Of a stretch of DNA of 64,000 bases, positions 1-12,792 are shown piece after piece. The notes under the pieces are model-generated. The model was not told the DNA's origin and made no database searches. It was given only the letters and a program-made list of their open reading frames with translations. Position 1 is the first letter of the stretch. Each line of letters begins with the position of its first letter. The stretch covers positions 34,317,226 to 34,381,225 of the forward strand of contig CM038467.1 in assembly GCA_021464415.1 (NCBI GenBank), read 5' to 3'. The position numbers and the translations under genes were made by a program. Source of the DNA: Lonicera japonica. Its lineage: Eukaryota; Streptophyta; Magnoliopsida; Dipsacales; Caprifoliaceae.

Positions 1-1140
1 GAACAAAAATTCAAACTTGACAAACACTAGAGGCATAAATAAAAGTCCTTACCTTGGATGGTATAATAACTGTCCATGAGATAATTGTAAACAAACAATT
101 TGTAGTTAACATAGACTTCCCAATTATGAATAAACTTATGTGTATCTACTATTTCCAAGCAGACTGCCAGATGATCTTTGTCCCCTTTGCTCCTTCCTCT
201 GGGGTAAAGAGTCACTCTCCTTCATCATTGATGTTACGAGAAGTAAATAACAATAACAATAACAATAATAGTTTAGTTCAATCCGTCTATTTAAATAATC
301 GAAATTACCAATTGTAGCCCATTGCTTCGAAAACATCAGATTGATATTTTTCAGAATTCGAATTTAAAAGGTCAGAAAAAGACTCTATTTTGAATATGAT
401 GTGGGCCGGTAAAATATCTCTATAAGATCTTGATATTCCTGCAATATATTTGCAAATAACTTAAAAGGTTTAAAGGTCTAAAATCTTTTATATTAGAAAA
501 ACTACAAAGTCTACAACAAGAAATATATGGTACCCACAGCCTACCAAGTGAGAGGTGATGGCCCATGCCTCTTAAACTAAAACTCTTGAGCCAAAAAACA
601 AGAACTTATTAAAACACTTGGATAAACAAATTGTCAAAAAAAACAAAGATGAAATATGTTATGTCGTTGTTATACAAGATATATCACATGTGCAATTAAT
701 GAATATGTTCTAATAGTTGAATAATTGATATGAAGTGTAAAATAAAAAGTGGTCCAAAACAAAGATAAGTTTGACGTAGTATCAAGTGTAAAATTCAATT
801 AATAATAGAAGAAAGTTATAGAATATTTCTACGTTAGAAAGACGTCGTTTGATACATGATAAAAAGACTAAACACAATATATTTTTCACATCAATTGCAG
901 CCTCAAATATTACACTTGAGTAAACGATTAAACGCAATATATTTTCACATTAATAATTTCAATCAATGAGTTTTTACGTAAGTTTTGAGGAAAATCGAAA
1001 GGGCACATAAAATAATTCTTTTTGAGAAATTATTAACGGAAAATATCCTCAAATGAATAGGACTACCTCTAATATTAAATTTTAATATTGATAGCTCTCA
1101 TAGAAGTAGAAATTATTCCATTTTTCTCTGTCATGTTATT
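1..1140. other. intergenic, no gene seen
   Basis: AT-rich sequence in which I recognise no protein. Open frames are short and have no recognisable domain. A short imperfect duplication (an 'aacacaatatatttt...cacat' type stretch near 870 and again near 930) is the only local repeat noticed. Confidence 0.6.
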
Positions 1141-1465
1141 TCCCAGGAGGTGATTTTTTTCTTTACTTCATCTCACAATTTTTTCTTTGACGGCATGTTG
1201 GCATAAACATGGCTACTAATTTCCCAAAATGGCATCTAGTTGCATTAATGTAATGGAATTCTTTCCCCCTTCCAGGCCTTTTAGTCTATCCAAGTTATAT
1301 CCAAGTTACTAACCTTCTATGAGGATATCCTAATGAACACTTAGTCAATCCAGATCAAGCAAATCTTTTCTATGTCTCAGCAAGGTTCTCACCCTTCAAC
1401 CTTTCAGCACTTATCGAGACGACGAGACATAATACTCAGCATAATTTTTATAATTATATGGAGTC

Positions 1466-1786
1466 ATGTATCTTTACTTTTATCAAAATGAATCCTGTAA
1501 TCATTCGTGTTTTATACAATTTGACCACAAATTCAAAAGCCAAATTCCTGCTTGGTTCCTAAGATGGTGGGATCAACACGGACCACTCATGGACCTATTA
1601 CCAGAGTCACTCCAAGCCAAAGATGTGGTCCGATGCATTTCTGGAAGTGTCTTGGGTTCGGCCGAAGCATTTCTGGCGTCCCATGTTCGACATGTTTTGG
1701 TGGATTATTACTTCACTAATCGACTTTTGAGGTGTGTTTGCGGACATTTGCACAATTCAATCGCAAAAAGATGTAAATCTATTTGA
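1466..1786 (+). pseudogene. possible internal remnant of an LTR retroelement
   Basis: An open stretch of 106 codons rich in Trp, Cys and His, with a segment around residues 29-50 containing WFLRWW and GPLMDLLPES. I do not recognise a catalytic motif and give no function. It lies about 90 bp upstream of a purine-rich tract and a TG...CA block read as the 3' LTR (1874-2247), so it is most simply a decayed internal part of that element. The alternative is an unrelated random frame. Confidence 0.3.
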
Positions 1787-1873
1787 GCACTTTCGAAGGG
1801 GCAGTTTCTTTATCAAATGAACATACTAGGGCAAGTTAATTTCTATTAAACACCTCCTTCAATTTGAAGGGAG

Positions 1874-2247
1874 TGTTGGAAATAATATGGATTTATTTAT
1901 TAATAGATTATTAGAGCAAAGGGTTATTTAGATTTTATTTTTTTCCTTAAACTAAGTGGTGTTCAAGTTAATTTTTACACACCTCAACTAATTCTCTTTC
2001 TTAGCTTAGACCATATTTTTTGCTGGCCACATAAATATTGTTGCAGCTGCCGGAGTTTGACACAAAGAACTCCCCGTCAACTCCAGAACTGAATCCAAGA
2101 CGATAACAACTAGGCAAAGTCTAACGGTTTACATCTTTTCATCTATGTACGCTACCTCGTAATCCCAGTTTTCGATATAAATATACAAGCCTAGCCTCCA
2201 GTTGGAGTAAGGTAGTAAGGAGAAAATCCAAAATTATATATCCAACA
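1874..2247 (+). repeat. probable LTR (3' LTR or solo LTR)
   Basis: A 374-bp block starts TGTTGGA and ends TCCAACA, a perfect 7-bp inverted terminus of the usual LTR TG...CA form. It is preceded by a purine-rich tract (TTGAAGGGAG) just where a polypurine tract would sit upstream of a 3' LTR. A TATAAATA box lies at 2176-2183. No matching 5' copy is in the window, so the rest of the element is missing or lies to the left. Confidence 0.55.
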
Positions 2248-2550
2248 TTTTTGTTTTAACATTCAAAGTAATTTTTGGTTTGGTCATCTTGTATTCCAAT
2301 CCATCATGTTTAATTATAACTCTTACCCTAATCCAATTCTTTTGTACATAATTCAACATTGACTCTTTAAATTAAATTAACAAAATTAAAGATGAAAAAT
2401 CACAATTATATCAGCCTAAAAAGAAAATTGAAAGAGACACCAAATCTTAACCGATTCATATTTTGAACATAAATATATAGATAGATCATAGGGTCCTGTT
2501 GTGGTACAAAAAATTCTTCGCTAAACATACAGTCCACATCAAATCTTAAT

Positions 2551-2586
2551 AGAGAGAGAGAGGGGGGGGGGGGGGGGAGAGAGAGA
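2551..2586. repeat. GA microsatellite with a 16-G run
   Basis: An (AG)n tract is interrupted by an uninterrupted run of 16 G at 2562-2577 and then resumes as GAGAGA. It is low-complexity sequence prone to length change. Confidence 0.9.
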
Positions 2587-2779
2587 ACCTCTTCTTAAAG
2601 CATCGTGTTTGGCGGGGAGGAGTTCATCATCATTTGCTCGATCTCTTTTGAAAGAAGTCATCTCTCCGCAAGTTATTGAGTTGTATATGTTAAATCATTT
2701 GAAGATATATGTAGCCGAAAACAAAGTAATTTATCCTTTTCGGACTTGGACTTTTTGGTCAGAAAAGTGTACTCCTGCA

Positions 2780-3271
2780 ACTTATTTCATTAACCATGTA
2801 ATTTGTATTAAAAAAAAGTTTTAAATAATTAAATTATTTAGAATTAAGTTGTATAAAAAATATCAATTAAATATATTTAATTTTTTATTTTTTTATTTGA
2901 AAAATATTAGTCGTATTATGAAATTTTTATGTGAAAAATATATTTATTATTTTTTTTTTACATAATTTTATAATTATGATGGATCTTGTTTAATTGATCT
3001 TAATTATTATATTTTAAACATTAAAATTTGAATTTTTTATTTTAAGTTATGATATTTTTAATGTAAAAATTGGATAAAACGTTGTCTTGAAATTTATGCA
3101 AGTAGCATAACAAACAAAAACATGCCACCCTAAAAAATATTTTCAAGCTTTCAGTGAAAAAAAGCTCATGATCGTCAAAAAGATGGAATTTGACTATCTA
3201 AAAAATTTTGGCAATCAAACATACTAAAAGTGACAACTTGGGTGAATAATTATGCCAATCAAACACACCCT
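2780..3271. repeat. left-truncated copy of a MITE also present at 19.7 kb
   Basis: Shares long AT-rich stretches in the same order with 19,707-20,227, for example the 'atgatggatcttgtttaatt' segment and 'ttaagttatgatattttta'. It ends in GCCAATCAAACACACCC, the terminal inverted repeat of the family. The left terminus found in the 19.7-kb copy (GGGTGCGTTTGATTGC) is absent, so this copy is truncated or rearranged on the left. Confidence 0.55.
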
Positions 3272-5648
3272 TACATAGGATAGCTTTCGAGTTAATTTGA
3301 AAAAAGGTGCGGAAGATAAAAATGTGAGAACTCACGTTTTTTATTTTCAAAACGTGAATTCAAGTAGCAATTTTAAAAAAATGATATTTTTTAAATTTGT
3401 CATTTCTAATCATGATTTTATACATAAAAATGTGATTTCCTTTCACATTTTTATGTGTAAAAATGTGAGATGCAATCATGCTTAAGTAATTTTTTTTTTT
3501 AATTCTTCCGTAAATTTGTTCCCTTTTCAAACTAAACCCTCCATTATTCTGTCGCCCTCCCTTCTCCTTCAATCAAACCGTCTCCATCTACTCTCCTTCA
3601 ATCAAACCCCTTTCAAACCAATCACGTTTTTCTGCTTTTTTTTTCCTTTTTCTTTTCTATATCATTTGTTTTTTTCTTTATTTCATAGAAAAATTATTTT
3701 TCCATAATTGTTTTTTTCTTTTGTATTTTAATCTCGGAACTTATCATACTTTATTTGTTCGATTATTACTAAAATATGATTTGTATTATTCTATCTACGG
3801 TTACTATTAATTTAATTATTTAGACGCACAATTTGCAAAAATTTTAATTGAATATTTTTGATTCGTTAAAATATAACAGATTTTTCTAAGTTTAGTAAAT
3901 ATGTCTTGAATATGACGTTATTCATTTTTTGTTATATTCATATATTTTATGTTATATGTTAATTTGATATTCATTAAATTATTCAATAAACATAACTACT
4001 AATTTTATTTAACAAAATTATTTAAAAATAAGCTTGAAGAAATAAAACATTTAGATAAACCTATTACATATAATTGAAATTTAAAATTAATATATAAAAC
4101 TTATCCTTCATATGCTTTAAATGAATAAGCATTTACATCTATTGGATGAAGTGAAAAAAGAGGAGTCGTGGCTATTTACATCCATCACATTTAGATAAAC
4201 CTATTATTTTAATCAGTTTTCATTTGAATTTGTGCATCTAAAGTTGTGACCATTTATTCAATATTATATACAATACCTGTGTTCAAATACTATGATTTTT
4301 ATATGGCAGTTTGACATACAATGTTCAGTGTGACATACAATAGTGTGGCATGCAATGTTTAATATTGTATGCAATAGTTGTGTTCAAATACTCTAAAATT
4401 GCGAATACCTTCAAATTTAGTGCCTACGTCCTCTTCAATGTGGTATTTTACTTCTAAGTTATAATATGTACCACCTTCGCCCCCCGACATGGACTCAAGT
4501 AGAGGCTAAGATGATTTGTGACATTCCTTATTGGTGCCACTACAGTTGAGGCATCTTTATTACCACAAAGTGAAACCTAATAGAGAAACAAGGGGCCTTC
4601 ATTGATAGGGCCACTAAACTTCTGGTGTTATAATGGATCAATGGACATAGGGGCACATTATGTCGACAGTTGTGATATGTACGATCCGAACAATGACAAA
4701 TTTTCACCAATTGAGTATACATCATAATTCAAATTCACTTTTTCTATATACAAATCAATTGCATTAACAACAGGAGCATCGAAAATAGTTGACATTGCAA
4801 ACTCTAAGCTTTCATTATCTTTAATCTCATAGAACAAGTCATTCCAAGTAGTTGTGGTTACAAAAAAAAAATAGATATATATATAAATCATCTTTAACAT
4901 GAAAAGCGTACAGTCAATATTCATAACAGAATACACTTTTTCTACTAATTCTAATTAATTGTTGCCTTCTTGCAGGATAATGCCGGTTTCATGTGGCTTA
5001 TCGTAGGTCCAAGCATGCTCCTTATTAATTATATTGCCACCCCAATAAAACAGAAGATAATAACATCTACTTCTCATTATCCACTTTCAACACAATAACC
5101 TAGTTTAGATTATTTTTAATAAAAATAACTCGAACCAAGAAAATATAGAGTTACGGGTTTTGGTTCATAGTTTTTAATGAATATGTGGATAGTAATTTCA
5201 TTTATAAAACCAATACATATTCTTAAACAACGAAAGAGTTAACTCCATTATCTCTCTTTTGAAACTATAAATTTTAATTATAGTTTTTGTACTAACATTC
5301 AAACTATAAATTATAATTATAGTTTTTGCATACCAATTAAAGGGAGTATGAACTGAGGCAGAAATTAAAACAAATATACACACTAACTTTTTCTCTTTAC
5401 CACACCTTTTTACTATCTGTTAACCTTTTAATTAAATATTGGAATATCATAAATTTAAATTTAAAATTCAAATTTTAATATATTTAGACCCTATTAATCT
5501 ATATCATTAAATATCAAGTTTCAAAAGAAAAATCTTAAAAAATAAGTAGGTGCTTAAACAATGAGTGTTGAAACAAGAGATTAAATGTGACTTTACAGGC
5601 ACCTTTTTGCATTTCTATATACAGAAACACCCCACGCCTTAAAGCATG
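3272..5648. other. intergenic, AT-rich
   Basis: No recognisable gene. A C/T-rich stretch lies at about 3525-3690, and repeated 'gacatacaat' units occur at 4310-4375. A minus-strand open stretch at 4658-4936 has no domain I can name. Confidence 0.55.
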
Positions 5649-6330
5649 TAGGGGTGTTTTTAGTTTTGATCAGGGTAGATATTGGGGTACCCCAAACCCT
5701 TCCAAAATTTCATAGCTCGATTTCGGTTCGGTTCAATTTCGATTTTCATACCTATGAAACTTAAACACTTCTTAAATTATTCGGTTTATGTCTGATTTGG
5801 TCTCATTCGATTTTTTGTATATTACTAAAACTTTAATTAAAAATTCTACTAAAAATCATAAAAGGCACTACAAAACTTGTGTTCCCTATTGTATATTGAT
5901 TTTCCTAATTTAGAAACTAGTTAAATTGACTTTCATTTTGATAAGACTTTTATAATAACAATATAGATTCATTCAAGAGGCACTACAAATAGCATATATG
6001 ATGTTACATATATTTATTTTAATAATTACCTTGAGTAATTATCTATAAATATAATTAGTCCATAGGCATGGGTGATTTATAATATAAATGTTGTAAGACG
6101 ACTTATTCTTTTTTTTTTCAACGTGTTGAAGACAACTTAAGTAATTATCTTAAGTTAGCATTTTTTTTTTTTTAAATTCGGTTTTTTAGGTCTAATTCAA
6201 GTACTCAAACCCAAACCAACCTGAATCATTCGGTTTTAGTTTCTTTTTTTTTCGGTTCAAAAAATTTCGGATAACAATGGATCGGATCGGTTCAAGTCAT
6301 TCGATTTTTGGATTTCTGATAACACCTCTA
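5649..6330. mobile_element. non-autonomous hAT-like element, copy 1
   Basis: Termini are TAGGGGTGTT and AACACCTCTA (inverted, one mismatch). The flanks are AAAGCATG on the left (5641-5648) and AAAGCATC on the right (6331-6338), an 8-bp target duplication with one mismatch. An 8-bp duplication with a TAGGGGTG terminus is typical of hAT elements. The inside has no transposase frame. It is rich in CGGTTCGGTT motifs and is homologous along its length to 10,119-10,825 in the same orientation. Confidence 0.8.
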
Positions 6331-7692
6331 AAAGCATCACACGACACGGTTGCATAAACATTCACATGGGCCAAAAACACCCGTATTTCGGTTCCACCAA
6401 ATATATCTGCACACAACCAAGAAAATAGATAAAAGCGAACCCGATAGTCCCACCTTGATTCGGTAATACTCTACCAATTATTGATTCGGTACATTGATTC
6501 AAAAATAGATAAAAACACCCATATTTTAGTTCCACCAAATATACTCGATATCTGCACACAACCAAGAAAATAGATAAAAACACCTCAAATATTTTTGTAA
6601 TACTTCCTACATTGATTCGGTACAATAGGATTAAATATTTGATCATTTAGTTGGTGTCATAGAACTGAACTATTGTTGAGAATAAAAAAAATATGCTCAC
6701 TCGGTCCTATTTCACCGAATAATGTATACATACTCGACCCTATTACACATAATTAATGTGCATATATTCGACTCTATTGCACCGAGTTAATTTAAGAGTG
6801 TTACAGAGAAATTTAGAGAGTGATAATAACCCCACCCATTTATATAATGGCACATGAATATCAACACAATCGACAAATGAGAAGTGTGAAACTAGGTTGA
6901 AAAGCGAATTTAATTTTTGTTAGAGTTTTTTTCAATCAATTCAAAAAAACTTATGAAAAACATTAAAAAAAATAGTCGCAATGGATATTATTTTATAAAT
7001 CTCAATGAGTAGGTTTTAAATATATATTTTTTTTATCTAATTCTAATTTTTGAATTTAAAAAATACCACCACTTCAACTAAATACCACCAAAGTCATCCC
7101 ATACTCCCAAAACACACACCCCACTTCATAAGCCCGAGAGCACTCAAACAAGGCATGTTGAACATGCCCAATAACACACTGATAACGAAGAAACATGGCT
7201 ACGCCCAACCGACGTCTTAATTGGCAAAGCCACCAAAAGAACTCTCCAAAAAAATATTATAACATGCTCGCTCAATTAATATTTTTTTATAATTGAGAAA
7301 ATGGTGGAAAACTCTCTAGAATGAACCACATTTTCACTAAAATTTAAAGATCAAAATTTTTAATATAATAATGCACTAGTCATTATCACGGTAGTTCAAA
7401 GACTCTGGTTGACTGGTTCCATTAGACTGCGTAGATTTTGGTTAGGATATGTGGTTGGTTGCCAGGGAGGGTAGAGGGGCTGTTTTGTGAGGAGATAGGT
7501 TGAGTATTAGATTGAATAAAGTGACGCATTGAGCCTTGTGCTGCAGTTGCTACAGAAATGGCAGGAAGCAAAAAAAGCTGGCAGTACAGGGTCAGCCACT
7601 GAAAACTGAACTGTCAGATCTGATTGATTGACTTCTGGGCAATAGACTGTTTTGTTGTAAAGAAACTGTGGGGTGGTTTTGTTGGGGGTTTA
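6331..7692. other. intergenic with one arm of a foldback repeat
   Basis: A direct duplication of about 110 bp occurs at 6365-6470 and 6505-6580 (around 'caccaaatata...ctgcacacaaccaagaaaatagataaaa'). At about 6885-7080 lies a single arm of the foldback family whose full inverted form is at 8677-9411. No gene seen. Confidence 0.6.
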
Positions 7693-8098
7693 GGCAATCT
7701 CCAATGGTGTTTCTACCCAAGTAAATTTTTATGATAGAAATGAATAATAGAAAAAATCATTTTCAATGGACATTTCTATCTCTATTTCTATCCTAGGTGG
7801 AAGTCTATTGGGATTGAGAATTTCAATCACCATTTCTACATGTAGAAATGGTGATAGAAATTATCTATGTGACATGGCAAATTTTCATTGGTTGTTGTAC
7901 ACCCACTAATTCTCTCTCTTCATTAAATAGGGGATAAAGTAAGGAAGAAATTGAACAATAGAAATCACCATTGGAGACCATATTTTCTATCCTTCTACAC
8001 CAATATAAATATATTGCCAATAAATATAGAAATATTATAAAATAATATTGACACATATGATAGAAATACAAAAATAGAAAACATCATTGGAGATGGCC
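7693..8098. mobile_element. Tourist/PIF-Harbinger-like MITE
   Basis: A 406-bp element with inverted ends GGCAATCTCCAATGGTGT and (reverse complement) GGCCATCTCCAATGATGT, flanked on both sides by TTA (7690-7692 and 8099-8101), the 3-bp duplication of PIF/Harbinger elements. It has no coding capacity. A perfect 30-bp palindrome sits inside at 7826-7855. Confidence 0.8.
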
Positions 8099-8101
8099 TT
8101 A

Positions 8102-8676
8102 GCTCCGGAATGTCACTATAGACAATTAGACATTATCATCAGCATTAAAATGCTCACTATTGACCACAGATTGCAAAGGATTTTGGGCTTGCAAATGGAA
8201 GGAAAATGGTGAATAACATTAGTGGGCATGAGAGCTGGGTCAGAGGGCATGTGTAGATCAGGGTTGGAATGTGGAAGAAGCCCCATTTTAAAACAACACA
8301 TAAATGCAGCAATTTGGCCCAAAATGGGGGTTTTCAAGAGGTGAGAATTTGTCCTGAGCAACTGAAAAATATGGGACTGCTGCGCGCCAACATCCTAGAA
8401 GGGATATTTATGGTTTGTGTGTAGGGTTGGAAGGGACAACAAAAAATTTAAGATGATGAAGTAATGTTATTTTTCAATTATATATATAATGATTTGATTT
8501 TATTTTATTCGGTTTGGCACTGCACGTTCTATACTTAAATTAAACATATTTGATTTCAATTTTGCTACAATAGCCGTACTTGTTGCAATTAATAATTACT
8601 AATATTACAATTATTATTATTATTACAATTATTATTATTTACCTTTAAAAATAGTCCTGGAAAATCAACATGATAC
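8102..8676. other. intergenic, no gene seen
   Basis: Open frames here are short, with no recognisable domain. An ATT trinucleotide-rich tract lies at about 8600-8640. Confidence 0.55.
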
Positions 8677-9411
8677 AAATGTGATGTTTAGTTGATATTT
8701 TGAGTTGAGTTTTTAAAATATGGTGTTTGGTAGAATTTAGAAGTATGTTGAAAAGTGAATTTAGTTTTTTTTTGAGTTTTTTTTAACCAACTAAAAATCT
8801 TATAAAAAAATTTCAAAAAATAGTCACAATGAATCTTATTTTATAGATCTCGATGGGTATGTTTTAAATATATATTTTTTATTTAATTTTAATTTTTAAA
8901 TTTAAAGTTATGGTGTTTTAAAAATTTTTTTAAAGAGAAAAAGTAAAGTGAAATAAATTTTGAGAAGTGTTAAAATAGAATTGATTTTGAATTGAGTTTT
9001 TAAAATTTAAAGAAAAAAATAAAATAAACATTGACCAAACAGGCCCAAAGGCTTTGTTTGGTGGGCTTTTATTTTTCAAAAATTTAAAAATTCAACTTAA
9101 AATTAACTTTATTTTTATATTTTTCAAAATTTACTTCACTTTATTATCTCTCTCTATAATTTTTTTTAAATATTATAACTTTAAATTCAAAAATTAAAAT
9201 TAGATAAAAAATATATATTTGAAACTTGCTCGTCGAGATCTATAAAATAAGATTTATTATAACTATTTTTTGACAATTTTTTATGAGACTTTTTAATTGG
9301 TTGAAAAAAAACTCAAACAAAAACTAAATTCACTTTTCAACATAATTCCAAATTCTACCGAACACCATATTTTAAAATCTCAACTCAAAATATCAACCGA
9401 ACACCACATTT
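8677..9411. mobile_element. 735-bp foldback element (long inverted repeat)
   Basis: The left arm (about 8677-9045) and right arm (about 9055-9411) are near-complete reverse complements. For example, 'gttgatattttgagttgag' at 8691 is matched by its complement near 9378-9397, and the arms meet at a short loop near 9050. The outer tips are AAATGTG and CACATTT. No protein is encoded. A transcript across it would form a long, nearly perfect hairpin. A related single arm lies at about 6885-7080. Confidence 0.85.
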
Positions 9412-10118
9412 CTTCTCTATCTACTTAGAACATCCACACCGGATACTTTAAAATTTATGTTAAATTTAGCAATTACTTTCTAAATTTCAAAACTTGCACA
9501 CAGCAAAAATGGTAATTTTTTTACTTATATAAACGTTTCACACTCGTATGAGTTTTCTTAAAAAAAAATTAATTAATTAATGCCATATGATCGAGGAACA
9601 ATCGTATGAGTTGTTTTGGCATTTTTTTTAATGTTTGTGATTCATATGAGTTTAAATAAATAAAAAAAGCTTTTTTAACCATAGGAGGCTGCCACCCTCA
9701 TATAGCTTCTTATGTAATATATATATATATATATATTATGTTTTGTCACTCATATGAATGAACTAAATTTGTATAATTTTTTTTAGTTTGATACAAATCT
9801 AACACATTCGTATGTCTTATACGATCGATCCATATTCGTATAGGATAAAATGTAATAGAATGGTAATCGTTCTCTACCCTACAAGCCAAATTTTGTCGAT
9901 CTAAATTCTTTCGCTGTGAAAAGACATAGGGTAATAAATTTATCTATTTACCATATACAATAAAAATGCTCTTATATGCATGTATATATATATAATACAT
10001 AAAATAATTATAACATTGATATGACATATAATGTAATTATTATACGACTCTTAAAAGGGTTAAATGCAAAATATTTATTATATATGTACTTTTTAAAGTA
10101 GGTGAGTTATTAATTTTT
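9412..10118. other. intergenic, AT-rich
   Basis: No gene seen. Contains an (AT)n tract at 9717-9737 and several copies of 'catatgag' and 'cgtatgag' between 9540 and 9840. Confidence 0.55.
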
Positions 10119-10825
10119 TAGATGTGTTTTTGAGTTCGGTCGGGTAGAAATTGGGATACCCCAAATCCTTTCTAAATTTTATAATTTTATTTCGGTTCGG
10201 TTTTGTTTCATTTTTTGTCTCTATGGAACTTAAACCCTTATTAAATTATTCGGTTTTGGTCCAGTTCAGTCTTATTCGATTTTTTTGTATTGTTAAAATT
10301 TTAGTTAAAAATTGCACTAAAAATAATAATTAAAAAAAGCACTAAAAGGCACTACAAAACTTGTACTCCCTATTGTATACTAATCTTCCTAATTTTGAAG
10401 CTAATTAAATTGACTTTCGTTTTGATAAGACTTCTCTGATAACAATATAGATTTACTCAAAAGGTACAACAAAAGAAATAAATAATGTTACATATATTTA
10501 TTTTAATAATTACCTTAGGTAATTATCTGTAAATATAAATAGTCCATAGGTTTGAGTCATTTATAACATAAATATTGTAAAAAAAGCTTCATTTTTTTTT
10601 CTCAACGTGTTGCAAGACAACTTAAATAATTACCTTAAGTTAGCAAAATTCTTTTTTAAAAAGGATTCGGTTTTTTCGGTCCAATTTGGATACCCATAAC
10701 CCATATTAACCCGAATCAATCGGTTTCGGTTTCAATTTTGATATTTTTTTTTGTGAGGAAAATTTCATCGCAACGGATCGGTTCAATTCATTTTTTTGGT
10801 TTTCAAATTTCTAACAACACTCTTA
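10119..10825. mobile_element. non-autonomous hAT-like element, copy 2
   Basis: Collinear with 5649-6330: both carry the CGGTTCGGTT-rich start, the shared 'ggcactacaaaacttgt' block and the 'tcaacgtgttg' block. Termini are TAGATGTGTT and AACACTCTTA, more decayed than in copy 1. The flanks are T-rich, so the target duplication is unclear. No coding capacity. Confidence 0.7.
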
Positions 10826-11977
10826 CTTTTTTTTTAAATATACAGATGTGTAGTGTTATTATGATTCAATAATTTTTTATTATTATTTATAGTTCTCACG
10901 TTATGTTAAGAACAAAAAAAGTAGTATATTGGAATTTAGCAAAGAAGCACTTGGGTTTAGAAATCAAAATTCTTTATATTGGTTATATAAACAAGCAAAA
11001 ATTTCAAATTCTTGTAATTACAAATATGTGATTTTTTATATTAGAAATTTACGAATCTCAAAGTCAATTTTAATCCATAATCCAAAAATGCACTAAAAAG
11101 AATCACATCAAGAAATGAGCACGTGCATTAGTATTTTATAAATTGATGGAGATTCCATAGAAAATAAGTTAAGTAACATTGAAAGTTGAGAACTAGCTAG
11201 AAATTTTATGTGACCAATATTAGTTACCACCTTAATTGTCAAACAAAGCATATCAATTCAAGAAGATTCAATCACTTAACCTATTCTTTTATTTATTTTT
11301 GTTTTGATAAATTTGGTCTAAATCTACTATTAATTTAAGAACATATTTGTACCCGTAGCACCACACCAACATAATCCTCTTGTGGCCCGCTAAATCTCAT
11401 TCAGCACACACTTGTGGATAGTTCAGTCCAATGACCCTGAGGTCCTTCTCAGCGCCTGTGCGCTCATCTCCGCATCACCAGGCACACACCCATGCACAGA
11501 CCAGTGCACAGCATGGCCCAACAGCCCGATGGCTCCAATTAGAGTCCCTATTCCCGTGCGCTCATTTCCGCATCTTGGTTTGCTGCACACTTTTAATATT
11601 TGCTGAAATTCAATTATGATCACTTTTTCCTATAATGGTACTACACACCAAATAGTTTACCCGAAAACAATTTCTTATTATCATAGCACAACAAATACAA
11701 CAATTCAATTCAACAAACCAGCAGTTAGATGGTTTATCTTAATCTCGTAACAATGAGGTTTCTATAGTGGTTACAATTTAAGAGATTTACATGTACTTAT
11801 CCATGAAAACAAATCAACTTGATTGATACAATCCCGGGGACTTGCCCCTCCTAAAGAAAAGAAAAATAATATTAGGATTCAACATTTATTTAAATAGAAC
11901 TTTAACAGTAGTCTTATCACTTAAATCCACACAGAAAGCATGTGTCAAACAGAGGTAACACGCTGGTCTTGTGTAGG
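10826..11977. other. intergenic with a GC-richer island
   Basis: Mostly AT-rich. The stretch 11,340-11,590 is clearly richer in G+C and is open in three frames on two strands (11,412-11,623), but none of these frames shows a known domain. This is the region just downstream of the dioxygenase stop codon. Confidence 0.5.
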
Positions 11978-12743
11978 TCACTCACATCGAATACGAACTT
12001 GTTCAAGTATTGGTTTCCCTTTCATAGCTTGGATTACCATTTGCTCCATATATTCCTTATATTTCATCAGAATATATGCAGGCAGATGAGTTGTGCATTT
12101 TACAAGATTGGAGTATGGGCTCACAGTTGTGTCCAGTGATGGTCCATGTGGCATTGCTATTGATAGCCTCCTAATTTTGTCATGCACAATTGCTCTATGC
12201 ATTACACTCTTGTACTTTCCATTGCTAAAAATCTAGGAAATCAAATAAACAAATATTAGTTACAGGGATAGACGAGTACGATAACTTAATGCATTTTTTG
12301 TTGTGAACGTGGGAACAATAACCAAGTCCCAAATTCACCAATAAACCCGAGAAATCCCTTTCGGTAATTTCTACGAACACTTGGCGGGCGGAAACCGTCA
12401 AGCAATAGGATCTTAGTTCAAACCAAGTATGACCAACACAAGCTCAAGCAAATATAGATGGAAGATAAATAGCAATGACAAACAAGAGCAAAACAAAGCA
12501 AGAAAGAACACACCGTATTTTGTGGAACCCTTTGGGTCTTCCACCAAGAGGGAGCAACTTTTATTGATAACCAAGAACTTACAAGAATTCTCTCACAATA
12601 ATCCTTACTCTAGATCAATGGAACAAACCTCCAAAGATCACCTCTTACCTTAGCTAAACCCTAGCTAAGCACAAGTCTTTCTCTCTTTCACTCTCACAAA
12701 GCAACTCTCTTGCAAGCCTACTACAAAATAGAAATAAGCCTTT

Positions 12744-12752
12744 CTATTTATA
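12744..12752 (-). promoter_or_regulatory. TATA box in the 3' LTR
   Basis: TATAAATAG on the minus strand, just downstream of the U3 repeat array; the same motif is at 17856-17864 in the promoter-active 5' LTR. Confidence 0.75.
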
Positions 12753-12792
12753 CCAAGTGAAAAAACAAGACAATTTCCTTTTACCCGCCCAG

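Noticed and set aside
4658..4936. Minus-strand open frame with a coding-like end
   Set aside because: Considered a MULE transposase relic, but no motif supports this.
11412..11623. Three overlapping open frames in a GC-richer stretch
   Set aside because: Open in several frames at once, which is typical of GC-rich non-coding sequence in AT-rich DNA; no domain seen.
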